Assembly: GCA_963575745.1 (NCBI GenBank)
Contig: CAUYUJ010018618.1
Span: forward strand, 92,501 to 156,500
Direction: 5' to 3'
DNA from: Prorocentrum cordatum
Taxonomy: Eukaryota; Sar; Dinophyceae; Prorocentrales; Prorocentraceae
Length of the DNA: 64,000 nt
In this document: piece after piece, positions 21,768-31,880 of the stretch
How the letters are laid out: each line of letters opens with the position of its first letter
Position numbering within the stretch: the stretch's first letter is position 1
Position numbers and translations under genes: made by a program
Notes under the pieces: generated by a model
Seen by the model: only the letters and a program-made list of their open reading frames with translations
Databases searched by the model: none
What the model was told of the DNA's origin: nothing

Positions 21768-22436
21768 TTAAAAATAAGTGATAGTATCCGCAGAGTCCAA
21801 TGAAGACGGGAAAGCGGGCGCGATCTCGGTCGGCCGTCCGGCAACGTAGCTGTGGGCACCAATCAACTCATGTGTATGCAGGTCTATGGTCACGCGAGTC
21901 TGGACAGCATGGGGCGGAGGGCCTCCCGCAGATTCCACATTGTCCAGGAATGCCTTGGCGCCTGGCGTCACGCAACGCCACCGCTCGGGAGGCTCGCCCT
22001 CCCCAGCGGCAACCGCGCGCATCCACTGACCCAGCGCCTCTTTGCCTGAAAGGGTCAAGTAAGTAATCTTGCCCTCAACGATCAGGTCCACTCTTTGACC
22101 GTTGGGCAACAATAGGTAGGGCCTTTGGCCAGCTGGCCGAAAGAAACTAAAGCCGTGATCCATGCGCCGCTGACCTACCGAGACCACGCACGGAGTCTCC
22201 GGCATGACCAAAGCGTTGAAACTACCACCCTTAAACTTGGGGCGCGCGATGCGAACTGAACCGAGGGCCTTTGACTCTCCCCCAGCAGTATTCAGAGTGA
22301 TCGATTGCGGAAGCTTTCGAATAAACCTCATTTCGCCTGCACTTCTAATATATCTCTCCGCTATGAGGTTATACCCACACCCTGTATCTATAATAAACTC
22401 AGCGCTCCAAGATGCGCAGCATACTTGTCTGTGCAT
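21768..22436 (-). pseudogene. E1 retroviral-type aspartic protease region
   Basis: Contains FIIDTGCGYNLIAERYI near residue 14, the D-T-G active-site signature with hydrophobic flanks expected of a retropepsin. It is followed by LNTAGG and VSVGQRRMDHGFSF, then LVEGKITYL. In Ty1/copia elements the protease sits between Gag and integrase and processes the polyprotein, and this one lies exactly there. E2 has the same backbone (IALNTAGG, DNGYSFYLKNGKLPHLVLPN). The DTG is intact but the surrounding frame is broken on both sides. Confidence 0.65.
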
Positions 22437-23150
22437 CCCGAGGCGGCTGTGCCGCGTGGGCCCTCGTCCCCCTCCTCAGTCCTCAACCAGAGATGCCAGA
22501 CTTCATCTTGCAGGTCCGACGCCCTGATCAGGGCCTCCGCAGCAGACGCCCTCGACTGAGTAGACATCTGACGACGCATTTCTCCTGGGAGCTTCCACCT
22601 GTCTTTGTCACTTGAGGGCAACTCTTTCCAAGTCGTGGCGACGCGCCTTCCTACAAGTGATGGCGGGCTCCTCAGTAGAGGGGTGAAATCGGACACGGAA
22701 CTTGCACCGACCATTCGTCTGAGATCGGATGCAACTCTTACTAGGGGGGCGCTCCAGTGCTTCTTGGTAGCGCCCCGAGAAAGAGGATGCAAGAAATTTG
22801 CAAGGATATTGTCAAGATTCTCGCCTTGTTCCCTGCATTCGTGGTGAAACTCTCCACCGGAGGGGCTCCCGTAGACTCCTCTGCTGGTATCTCTAGAGGC
22901 CTTAAAAACTTAGGGCTGGCCTGTTTCTGCCCAGGGAGGCCCCGAATCAACGGGGCGGGGCACGCGATGGCACCCAAGCTGACTTGGTCAGTGGATACCT
23001 TCCGATTCCCCCGCTTCCGGTTTGACCGACTCGGACTTCGCCGCATCCGTCGCGCGAGGAAGACAAGAAAGAGTATCCTTAACAAAATTATGTCAATCAG
23101 TCCTCCTGCACTGGCGGCTGCGCCGCCAGTGCGGAGCCAATGTCACGGAT

Positions 23151-23525
23151 GACCAGGTGTGGTCTGGGCAAACCAACAATCCTTGCCGCGCGAACATTTG
23201 CCTGTGTCCCTGAAAGAACGACAGGTCATGTCTTTGCCTTTGCATCTGCCATTATTTTTGTCTCCTTCCTTCTTGCGTCTCTCGGAGTTATTGCTGGGGG
23301 CTCTCGAGCCGCCATCGCCCGCTGACGACGAGACATAAGCAGCCGCGGCATTGGCTTGTTTAACAGTACGCTCGTACCCCAGAGATTGCCCGCATCAAGC
23401 TTCGCTTGTTCGTACTTGTCGCGTTTGAGCTTCTCAGCATCAGTCAACGCTCTATGTTCTCTATTGCAACCGTCGGCTGATCCGCGACAGTTCTTGGGGT
23501 CTCGCGAGTAAGCGCAACGTGGCAT
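23151..23525 (-). pseudogene. E1 second Cys/His finger region between Gag and protease
   Basis: The frame from 23525 reads CAYSRDPKNCRGSADGCNREHRALTDAEK. E2 has CYACSRGPQNC...GREHRPLTKQEK at the same place, so this small Cys/His motif is conserved. After a frameshift near 23226 a CCCH-like finger follows (CRSFRDTGKCSRGKDCWFAQ) in which the last His is Gln. The interval 22440-23150 is a poorly resolved linker; a frame at 22388-22792 (ending HLGALSLL) probably codes for the segment just before the protease. Confidence 0.5.
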
Positions 23526-23546
23526 CTTGCTCTCTTTCCCACGCGA

Positions 23547-25397
23547 TCAATTGGATTGACTCAAATTTCTCTGTTGCGCTCCCTTTCCACGTCCTCCCGT
23601 CGGGGTCTGCGATCGGCTCTGCCCCTTTCGGCCTCGGCCTTCGGGCATTCCAGATCTCCCTCTGGGGTTCTTGTTCTGGGCTGGAGCGGCGCCGCACTTA
23701 TTTCCCGCAACCGGCTGAGCCGGCGCGGCAGCCTTGGGTTTCTTATGGTTAAAAGGGCAACCCTGGCCTGCGCACGGGCAGGTCTGGCCCTTACGTACAT
23801 ATTTGCATGTTGTCTCGCCCTTAGTCAATCCGCTCTTCATGACGTCTGTGGGTTTGCCTAGTCGAGCTGTTGCCTCTGCCGGAGCGGCTTTGCCGTTGGC
23901 ATTTCGACGACTGCCATTGTTGTTACCCCCACCTCCGCCCAATCGGGCCTGCCGAGCACGTTGATTCAGAGTACTCTCATGCACATTGATGTTCCATTCT
24001 TCCTTATCGCGCAACATCAACGATTCAATATAAGTCATGAGCCACTCATCGGACTTCACTCCAGTTCCCACTTTGTCTTTAAACATGTCGTAGGTTTGAC
24101 AAACAAAGGACAGCCTCTTAGGCTTCCTACGCTGCTCAATGAGATGTGCATGAACCGAGGCTCGCATCTCATCAGATGGAGGTCGAACACCATAACTGTT
24201 GGTAAACATCTGTCCACCCATTGTCGACATGGTACAAGTCAGCATCGGGATGATGAGGATCTATGACTACTTTAAATATGTCACGCGGAATGCGATGCTG
24301 ACCCAACTCCGATCGAACGGAACACCAGTAGCAAATGGCTCGAATCATCTCGCGCCCCGTCAAGAGTCTCTCTTCAACCTGGGCTCCAAACTCCATCCGA
24401 CTAATCTGTTGAAGGAAGTGTATGTGATGATTGGGCAACTTATGATTCTTTCGCATTTTATTGAACTTCTCCATCACATTAGAGGCGATCATGATGTCCA
24501 GACGCTGGAACCGACCCCGATTTCTCTAAGCTGTTGGTCATCCACAGCTGGGCCTATAGCTTCCATGATCCAACGCTGTGCTAGCTGAATCTCTGGAGAA
24601 GATCCAGCGATAGCGCGGACCGCGTGCATCTGCCATTCCCGTATGTTTGTAACGTCGGGAATGTCCATCAGATCAAACTTTTCATTGTCTCCAACTTGCC
24701 TCCATTGATCCAGAGGGGCACTCTCCTCTAGACCCCCCGGGTCATGTGGCCCCCCTGGGCCCGGAGAGCCGCCACCACCGCCTCCTCCGCCTGGGGATCC
24801 AGGTCCCCCCGGACTCCCTGGAGGCGGCTTCTCTGGCGGACCGCGAAAGGCATCGTTTAGTGCCGATTGAATGTCAGTGCTCTGCGCGATACTACTGTCG
24901 TCGCCGTCCTTATCCTGCCCCGTCCCGCCCGGCGGCTGTGCCGCTGGCGCGTGATCTTCATCGTTGCCTAACGGCTGAGCCGTTGGCGGTCTCACAGGTC
25001 CGCCCTTAGAGAACGGATGATAGTTAACATAATCCTTTCCTTCAATCTCACCTGCGAGCTTCATCCTGATCGGTATACTATGCTCGGAGGTACCAGGCTT
25101 GGCCGGACCTTCGACTGCAGGACCGGGGACTGTATAATGTGGTTTCATGACAGGTCTCATGGGCGCATCCTGTGAGAGTGGAGGCATTTCAAACGAACTC
25201 GACTTTATTAATTTGCCCTGTTCCGTTTCACCATGTGGGAAGGGCTTAGTGATGATAGCTCGGAGCTTCATCGCGTCTTTCTCTGATGCAACTGCAGGTG
25301 CTAGAGTCTCGTTTCGATCCCGAGCGTCAACAACCGACCCTTTTGAACTTACTATATCTGTTCCTCGGCTTGCTCCTTCATCCTCTGCGCACTGCAT
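23547..25397 (-). pseudogene. E1 Gag capsid-like region with CCCH zinc finger
   Basis: Begins as a Pro/Gly-rich linker (25397-24700). Then comes a helical capsid-like region with NIREWQMHAVRAI and LLTGREMIRAICYW, then DADLYHVDNGW, where a frameshift near 24230 moves to the next frame (24245-23547). That frame continues through TGVKSDEWLMTYIESLMLRD to a CCCH finger (C-x8-C-x6-C-x3-H, starting CKYVRKGQTC) and a basic Gly/Arg/Gln tail. A stop at 24489 follows SSVWTS. E2 aligns through LLTGRSILRIYQ, DRDLYHFYDEW, GMKSHEWLLRMI and its own CCCH finger. RNA binding and packaging is the likely role, from position and finger. Confidence 0.65.
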
Positions 25398-27388
25398 TCG
25401 TCAAGGAGCTTTTGTTGCTGGGCCCGGAAGTCATTATCGGCACTGTGTCTTCTCCACTGCTCGCCCCACTTTTCCTGTTCGTCTGGCAAGCTCTTTCTTT
25501 GAGTGCATGTCGAACATCTTTGTGTATTCATGTCGAAGTGATCCTTGCAGCCCGGCATTCCACAAGTGGCACAGTCCCCAACTTTCGGGTTCGAACAAAC
25601 TGAACATTGTTCTTCGTCAGCCCCTTCCGCGGGCTGCGGCTGATGCGCAGCCCTCACTTTCAGCACAGGCGGCATCGCGCTTCCCATGGTTATCAAGTCC
25701 AATCGTTCTTGTGAGGGCAACGCGCCGGACGGCTGGGCCGCCCGCAAAGGTCGTCCACTTTCCCCGGTCGGCTTGGCCGATGGGCGCGTGATGTCGGTTA
25801 GTTGCACATGCCGAAGGGATGCTCTGGCATTTTCATGCAATCTGAGGTCTTCTCGTTGTTTATTTATCAGATCGACTCTCGTCGCAGCTGCAATTTGGGT
25901 GTTAGATACTTCCAGCCTGGCATTTTTAAGTTGTTATTGAAGCTCATGTTTTTCTTGTTCTGCCCTGGCTGCAGCGATTTTCTCTCCTTCTACTCTGGCC
26001 ACCGCAACAGCAGCGGAGACGGTTTTGGCATCGACAGACTGACTAATCGCCGTCGCAACGGCCTGTCGTTCGGAAGCCAACATCTCGGCATATCGGTTCT
26101 CGGCTTCTTCCTCCGCCTGCCGCTTGGCGACCGCGGTTCGACGGCACACCTGTTCCACCAACTCTTGTTCCCGCTCTCTGGCAGCCTTGGCCAGGGCAAG
26201 TCTTTCAGCCTCGAACGTCTTCCGAACATCCTCGATGGTTGCGGTCATCTCTTGTCGATCCAGTCGGGCCTTCTCGGCCCGCTGCGCTTCGCGCGTCAGA
26301 AACTCCTGCTGGGTCTTAGCTTCGACAAATCTAGCCTGATCCTGCAATGCTTGTATGAAAAGATATGTGCAGCTATGCTCGCTCATGGGAAGGCAATCCA
26401 CACGCAACCATTGATTGCTACAGTTGGGACACACATCCGAGCAACTCTTACATACTGGACGCCTACATGCTCCATCTGGCTTGTGGGCTTTCCCCGGGCA
26501 TCTGCTCTCCGCCTGTGGCGTGCAGTCGGGACCACAGTTCCAGCATGTTTCAAGCATGGATATAGTACTGTTGCTGCTTGAAGCAGACCGAGCTCCTGAC
26601 CTTGGCATCTTGGGTCTTCCCCTACTCGAAGCATTCGATCTAGGACGCGTGTACGTACATTGTGGCGGTTTTGGCACCTCCCGAAGCCCCTCATCCCTTT
26701 CATCCTGTCTTATCCGCTCGTTGAGCGAAGCTGGATGTTCAACCATTTCTTCATCCTCAACCACAGCAGGTATTGAGGGTTGCCAATCGCCTGGAGCGAC
26801 AGCAGAACGATATAATCCTTCCTGAAGCGGTGAATCGGTCAAATCGTAATCCTCGTTCCTCTGTTTCTTCAGTTGAGGCGCGGGAGTCCGTCCTGTGGCC
26901 TCCCTATCGTGATTCGCCTGAGATTGATGTTCGATTTCCACCTCGACCGCCTGAGGCGTCAGGTCACTGATTTCAACATCCGAATCTGGTTCAGCAAACG
27001 CTTGTTCAAGGGCATCCATTTGGTCAAAGTCCATCGTGTTCTGCCCTGGGGACCACCTCTCGCCTCGAGCGGGGTGGTCCGCATCCATTATCGAGGACAA
27101 CTCTCGGCTCAACGAGACTCCTTTGTTGGCATATTCAAAATCTTCCTCCATGGAGTTTATTTCATGCTCTCCATCAAGTGGCTCGTCACTATCTTGGCCG
27201 GACTGTCCGTTCAATGCTATTGGGATGGGATGAGTTCCACTCGTGTTTCTCCATCCGTCTGGGACGGTGGGGCACACGCCTCTGGACTCGCGAGTTTCTT
27301 CCGACCCGCTGGCTTTGCCAGCGGCCGGCGCGATTGTCTGTGTAGCAATCGGGCTAGAACTTATCGTTTCCGAGGGTTCAGCGATCAA
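25352..27388 (-). pseudogene. E1 Gag N-terminal region: zinc clusters and long coiled coil
   Basis: First coding block after the 5' LTR. From a Met at 27388 it runs an acidic, low-complexity segment. Next comes a Cys-rich cluster (CWNC, CRRPVCKSC, CPNC) and about 150 residues of Glu/Ala/Arg/Gln-rich coiled coil. After an in-frame TAA at 25934-25936 (HELQ-stop-QLKN) it continues in the same frame to 25352 with a second zinc cluster, CSVC...CATCGMPGCKDHF...RCSTC. E2 has a homologous coiled coil followed by CFAC...CQRLFC...RCRQC, so the arrangement is ancestral. The function is presumably particle assembly; a RING-like role for the Cys clusters is possible but unproven. About 300 bp upstream to the PBS has no frame I trust. 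Confidence 0.6.
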
Positions 27389-27680
27389 AGACGAAAATGC
27401 TCCTCGTCTAATTCTTGCTGTTATGCCGTTCCGTCTCTGCGGGTCTGGGGTTTGTTCTCGATCGCCGATCGGAATCGAGAGGGAGAATCATCCCCCGACA
27501 AGTCAATAACCTCTCCACTACTTCTTCCCCGAGAGACCCGAGTGGCGATATTAGAAGAGGGAAGGCGGCCCTGCCCCGGGCCGCTCTCCTGTAGTTATTG
27601 TCCGTCGCGTTGTACAACTTGCCGTTCAGCACTTCGCGAAACGACGGACAATTCATCTGTCTCATCATAGCTCATCCCCG

Positions 27681-27715
27681 TAGCGACTATGTCGCGGGTT
27701 TCGGCTGATAACCAA
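27681..27715 (-). promoter_or_regulatory. E1 primer-binding site, possibly an internal tRNA type
   Basis: Directly downstream of the 5' LTR the element strand reads TTGGTTATCAGCCGAAACCC. Its complement contains a GCGAC-TAT-GTCGC hairpin followed by GGGTTTCGGCTGATAACC, which looks like the D-arm and anticodon arm of a tRNA and not an acceptor end. Drosophila copia primes from an internal tRNA-iMet cut (established). That the same happens here is inference. E2 has the related TGGGCTATTCGCCGAAAG at the same place. Confidence 0.5.
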
Positions 27716-28032
27716 TTTTTCTTCTGAGAATCGGGGTAAGATGACAAAAAGAATCAAGATCGCACGTTCACTCTGCTCAGTGGTACAGGGTACGGGAAGA
27801 GACATCGATAAGACAAACAACCGGTAAGCAAATGTACTCCAGGCATGGTAAGGGAGGAGGCCGGCCGGCCGAAGCCCGGATACGGACGTGCAGCGGCGCG
27901 CTCCTTTTTCACCTTCGACCACAAATAGCTGCGGGATGGTACCGCAGTGATAGTACAGACAGTGCGCTGCGAGGCGAGTAGTAAGATAGTAAGATAAGTA
28001 ATATTAAGATGAGGCGGAGAGGAGCATATTTA
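27716..28032 (-). repeat. E1 5' LTR
   Basis: Matches 4575-4882 nearly base for base (for example TCGGGGTAAGATGACAAA, CACGTTCACTCTGCTCAGTG, CACAAATAGCTGCGGGATGG). On the minus strand it ends in GAAGAAAAA next to the primer-binding site. The outer edge lies between 28032 and 28040 because both copies share TACTCCCCCC there. It carries an extra TAAGATAG repeat relative to the other LTR. Confidence 0.9.
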
Positions 28033-28040
28033 CTCCCCCC

Positions 28041-28162
28041 CCCCCTTCCCTCCCCCCCCCCTCCAGACACCAGCATTTCTAACCGCCCTCCCCCTCCCCC
28101 TCCAAGGGAGAAGGGGTCGAATCCCCCCCTCCTCCTAATAGAATGCTATTAGTGGGGCCTCT
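28041..28162. other. C-tract next to E1 5' LTR
   Basis: Poly-C runs interrupted by TTCCC and TCC immediately outside the LTR. No gene. Confidence 0.85.
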
Positions 28163-28188
28163 CGTCGTCGTCGTCGCCGTCGTCGGTG

Positions 28189-28220
<32 letters not shown>

Positions 28221-28275
28221 GTGGTCGTGGTTGTGGTCGTAGTCGTCGTCGTCGTCGTCGTCGTCGTCGCTGCCC
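28163..28275. repeat. (TCG)n microsatellite
   Basis: About 110 bp of TCG trinucleotides with TGG and TAG interruptions. The poly-Val and poly-Asp frames are repeat translations. Confidence 0.95.
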
Positions 28276-28570
28276 GACGGCGCCGGCGCTGGCGCCAGCG
28301 GTCGCCGTCGTCGGTTGCTAATGGAGGGATGATTCCCCCCCTCTTTTCGAACCCCCACCCCTCCGATTCAGCACCCCCCCCCTCCCGTTGGCTCGAACCG
28401 CCCCCCCGTCCCTTGAGGGGGAAGGGGAATGGGCGGTTCGAACCCCCCCCCCTTGCAATTCAAGCTCCGCCACCCTGGTTCGACCCCCCCCCCTTCCAAG
28501 CGTCCACAGAAGTCGCTCTTCCATGCATATGCATATGCGTATATAAGTGTGTATACATACAAAGATAGAT

Positions 28571-28668
28571 AGAGACACAGAGAGAGAGAGAGAGAGAAGA
28601 GAGAGAGGGAGAGAATGAGAAAGCGAGAGGGATGCAGAGAGAGAGAGAGAGAGATAGACAGAGAGAGG

Positions 28669-28713
<45 letters not shown>
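28571..28713. repeat. (GA)n microsatellite
   Basis: About 140 bp of GA dinucleotides with short interruptions. The stretch 28276-28570 is C-rich low-complexity sequence; 28714-29016 has no recognisable gene and would be the 3' flank of the reductase gene. Confidence 0.95.
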
Positions 28714-28717
<4 letters not shown>

Positions 28718-29016
28718 CCCTACAACGCCGTACACATCAGCGGTGCGATGGCGATGAGCAGCGAACGTGTCGTGGCAAGAGCAACGACACCGTGCACAAC
28801 TACGTCCAGGCAGCTTGTGTATGATGAAGGACAGCGGGTGCTCTCAGCTCCACGACTGCCAACGACCGATTTTCACTACTCTTCGAATCGCGCTCGCAGG
28901 AAGATCAAGGAAACGTAATCTCGTAAATGAGCACGTTCGGCCTGAGACTGACTGTCCTCCTGCTGCTCCTCCTCGTCGTGCAGGAGATGCCCCAAGCGTG
29001 GGCGCAAAGACTGCGG

Positions 29017-30180
29017 TCAGAACTTGTAAACGTGCTGCGCTTCGTAGCCCGAAGCTGCCAGGAGGCCAGCCAAACTACCCTGAACCTTCGGCCCTTTCTT
29101 CTCTCCTGGTACCGGCGGAGCCCGCACAGTACGACCACAGACAGTGTCCAGAAACTCGTCTCTTCCGCATACCATGATCATTGTACCACCCGCGGGCTCT
29201 GGCAGGTGAGGAGGCCCGAGATCCTGCATGCCCACCCAGCCGCGCCCGCCAGCCCACACAGGTGGGGGCTGCGAGAGCACGTACCGAATGCGAAGTCGGC
29301 CTGCGTGCCTGCGCGCCAACAGGTCCATCTCGCTGCGCATGAGGATGTCCTCCTCCTGGCGATTCGCGAAGACGATCCACAGCCGCGTGCGCTCGGCGGG
29401 GTCTGCAAGAATGGCTCGCGCCATCTGCAGCATCGGGGCGATGCCTGGGGAGCAAGGGGATGCAGTCAACCTCGCCCTACTCTGCACCAGCCCTCTTCCG
29501 TGCTGCTCACTGCTTCCTCTCCTCTCCCCTCCCTCCTTCCCTCCCTCCCTCCCCTCCCTCCCTGCTCCCTCCCTTCTTCCCTCCCCTTCCCTCCCCTCCC
29601 TCCTTCCCTCCCTCCCTCCTTCCCTCCCTCCTTCCCCCCCTCTCCCCTCTCCCCTCCCTCTCCCCTCTCCCCTCCCTCCCCCCGTGAGCATGGGGCGAGT
29701 TTTGGCTCCCGGTGCCAGTCCCCCCTGCCACCATCCCGAGGTCTGCCCAACGGTTCGGGCGGTAGGGGGCCCCGTGGAAAAGCCGCGGGCTCTTCACCAG
29801 CATCTCAGCGCGCTGGCCTGGCCGCAGGCCCACCAGGAAGCTGCCAGGGCCGCCGGGGTCCTTGCGCTGCGGCTGCGGCGGGTAGCCCTTGACAAGGAGC
29901 TCGAAGTGGCCTCTGGCACGGGCAAAGGGCACGTGACAGCATCTCTCCCTCATTCTCCTCCTTCACCTCCTTTCCTCCTTCTCCTCCTACTCCTCCTCCT
30001 CTTCTCCTCTTCTCCTCTTCTCCTCCTCTCCTCTTCTCCTCTTCTCCTCCTCTCCTCTTCTCCTCTTCTCCTCTTCTCCTTCTCCTCCTCCTCCTCCTCC
30101 TCTTCTTCCTCCTCCTCCTCCTCTTCTTCCTCCTCCTCCTCCTCCTCCCACTGCCCCTCCTTCTTCTCATGCTCCGCCTC

Positions 30181-30211
<31 letters not shown>

Positions 30212-30363
30212 CTGCCCCGCCTCATTCTCCTCCTGGAAGTGGCCTCTGGCGTCGGGGAGGGATATGGGAGAGTAGCTCTTGTCGAGCGTGATGGGCTCGC
30301 GGCCCTCGTACGCAAGCTGCTGCCTCACCTTCAGGCAGGAGTCTGGCTGCACATCCCACTCCC
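29017..30363 (-). CDS. NADH-cytochrome b5 reductase-like gene, 3' exons
   Basis: Three exons read on the minus strand: about 30363-30244, 29910-29716, 29444-29017. Spliced, they give LDKSYSPISLPDARGHFELLVKGYPP, then YRPNRWADLGMVAGGTGIAPMLQ, then FANRQEEDILMRSEMDLLAR, RIRYVLSQPPPVWAGG and MIMVCGRDEF, ending VYKF. These are the flavin-binding (R-x-Y-[ST]-P-x-[ST]), GMVAGGTGIAPMLQ nucleotide-binding and CG segments of the cytochrome b5 reductase/nitrate reductase flavoprotein family, with the short aromatic C-terminus typical of it. It transfers electrons from NAD(P)H through FAD to a haem partner. Both introns are GC-AG and phase-consistent. The 5' exons, including the start of the FAD domain, are not identified; the (CCT)n tract may lie in an upstream intron or outside the gene. 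Confidence 0.75.
29445..29715 (-). other. GC-AG intron, purine-rich
   Basis: Donor ACTG|GCACC, acceptor CCCAG|GCATC. Splicing restores GGTGIAPMLQ. The interior is (GGGA)n-type repeats on the coding strand. Confidence 0.75.
29911..30243 (-). other. GC-AG intron bounded by 15-bp direct repeat
   Basis: Both ends carry GCCAGAGGCCACTTC (30236-30250 and 29903-29917). Splicing after GCCAGAG in each gives an intron starting GC and ending AG and restores RGHFELLVK. The interior is mostly (GGA)n and (GA)n on the coding strand. Confidence 0.75.
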
Positions 30364-31109
30364 ACTCCACCGCCCACTTCTCGTCCTCCCCACCTCTCTC
30401 CCACCTCTGTCCCTCTCACCATTCTCCTCCCCTTTCTCCTCCCCCTCCTCTGCCTCCTCCGCCCGTCCTCAGGAGGTGGCGACTTTTACGCAGCCGCGGA
30501 GTGGACATTCGGTCTCCTGGAGCGCGATCTGCAGCTGAGGATCAGCAAGGACGTTGAGGCGCAAAGCAAGGCAAGTCGGTCGCTGTCGTCGCGAACCCTG
30601 GGCCCCACGCGGCGCCGGCGGCCATGCGTGCTCAGGGATTCTTGCACTACGGGGAACGCGCAGTTGAACGACGAGCGTTCTATGGGCCTGCCATTCCGGC
30701 GACATCCTCGTTGTAGACTTTAACCCCCCAATCCTCGTAGCTACAAAGAACTCCCAGAGATAGGATGGGCCAACGAAATACCCAACGACATCCCTGTGTT
30801 CAAAGAGGCCCGCTCTCCACCCGTGCACCCCTTGCGCACGCGAGTAGGTCTGAACTCGTCTTGCGGCAGACTTGTTTCGAACAGAAGAACAGTCGAGCGG
30901 GATCCCCCTCTTGACGAGGAGCCGCCCTCCACCGCTGCAGCTGCTGCACAGAAGTGGTCGCCCCGTCCTGCCTGGGCTCGCGCCCGACGGGCGGCGAGCT
31001 CGAGACCCCGCGCGCAGCGTGGCGGCACCGACGCAGGCCTCCCTCGGCGCCTGCGGCCGCGCCGACAGGCCGTGCACGGCCCTGCGGGCTCCTGCGTCCT
31101 CCTCCTGCG
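30364..31109. other. No confident gene
   Basis: Minus-strand frames continue through here (for example LADPQLQIALQETECPLRGC near 30500 and VGYFVGPSYLWEFFVATRIGG near 30750) and could be upstream exons of the reductase gene or decayed transposon sequence. I cannot place splice sites. Confidence 0.3.
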
Positions 31110-31543
31110 CCCACCTCCTCCTCCTCCTCCTCCTCCTCCTCCTCCTCCTCCTCCTCCTCCTCCTCCTCCTCCTCCGCGTCGTCGTCCCCGTCCCCCTCCC
31201 CCTTCTCCTCCTCCTCCTCCTCCTCCTCCTCCTCCTCCTCCTCCTCCTCCTCCTCCTCCTCCTCCTCCTCCTTCTCCTCCTCCTCCTCCCTCCTCCTCCT
31301 CCTCCTCCTCCTCCTCCTCCTCCTCCCCGTCGTCGCCCCCCTCCTCCTCCCCTTCCTCCCCCTCCTCCTCTCCTCCTCCTCCTCCTCCTCCTCCTCCTCC
31401 TCGTCGTTCCTCCTCCTCCTCCTCCTCCTCCTCTCCTCCTCCCTCCCCTCCTCCTCATCCTCCTCCTCCTCCTCCCCATCCTCCTCCTCCTCCTCCTCCT
31501 CCTCCTCCTCCTCCTCCTCCTCCTCCTCCTCCTCCTCCTCCTC

Positions 31544-31575
<32 letters not shown>

Positions 31576-31880
31576 TCCTCTTCCTCCTCCTCCTCCTCCT
31601 CCTCCTCCTCTCCCTCTCCTCCTCCTCGTCCTCCTCCTCCTCGTCCTCCTCCTCCTCCTCGTCCTCCTCCTCCTCCTCCCTCCTCCTCCTCCTCCTCCCT
31701 CCTCCTCCTCCTCCTCGTTCACCTCCTCCTCGTTCACCTCCTCCTCCTTCTCCTCCTCCTCCTCCTCTCCCCCTCCTCCTCCTCAACCTCCTCCTCCTCC
31801 TCCTCGTTTTCGTCCTCGTCCTCGTCCTCGTCCTTCTCCTCCTCCTCCTCCTCCTCCCCCTCCTCCTCCCCCTCCTCGTC
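31110..31880. repeat. Long (CCT)n tract
   Basis: About 770 bp of CCT/TCC repeats with CGT, TTC and C-run interruptions, abutting the left LTR of E2. Every long open frame across it (poly-Pro, Ser, Leu, Arg, Glu, Gly) is an artefact. Confidence 0.97.

Larger units (their letters stand above)
5613..27324. repeat. Dispersed palindrome family CGGC-TNN-GCCG inside E1
   Basis: 27 copies with a 4-bp or longer stem and 3-nt loop begin at: 5613, 7067, 9912, 10270, 10716, 12157, 12192, 12230, 12266, 13953, 13992, 15183, 16927, 18236, 19421, 19552, 20144, 21667, 22443, 23108, 23711, 23885, 24932, 24970, about 25731, about 25768 and 27306. The loop on the plus strand is TGG, TGT, TGA, TGC, TTG, TTT, TTA, TAG or TAA. 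Stems reach 11 bp at 23108-23132 and 8 bp at 27306-27324. They sit mostly in linkers between domains. None is in the LTRs or in the flanking DNA that I can find. Confidence 0.85.
4575..28032 (-). mobile_element. E1: giant Ty1/copia-like LTR retrotransposon, 23.5 kb
   Basis: Defined by two direct LTR copies (4575-4882 and 27716-28032) enclosing, on the minus strand, Gag, protease, integrase, RT and RNase H in the Ty1/copia order (integrase before RT). About 12 kb of additional coding sequence follows before the 3' LTR. The LTRs differ at roughly 8 substitutions plus a short duplication in about 305 bp, so the copy is fairly recent but defective. The frame is broken by stops in Gag, integrase, the methyltransferase-like module and elsewhere, and by frameshifts. 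No convincing target-site duplication is visible; the right flank is a C-tract, which blurs the edge by up to 8 bp. Confidence 0.85.

Noticed and set aside
27681-27715. A real tRNA gene at the E1 PBS
   Set aside because: No acceptor stem or T-arm can be built around the D-arm-like and anticodon-like parts.
4575-28040. Search for a 5-bp target-site duplication of E1
   Set aside because: Flanks (TCTTT/CCAGT side and C-tract side) give no convincing match; low complexity makes any short match meaningless.
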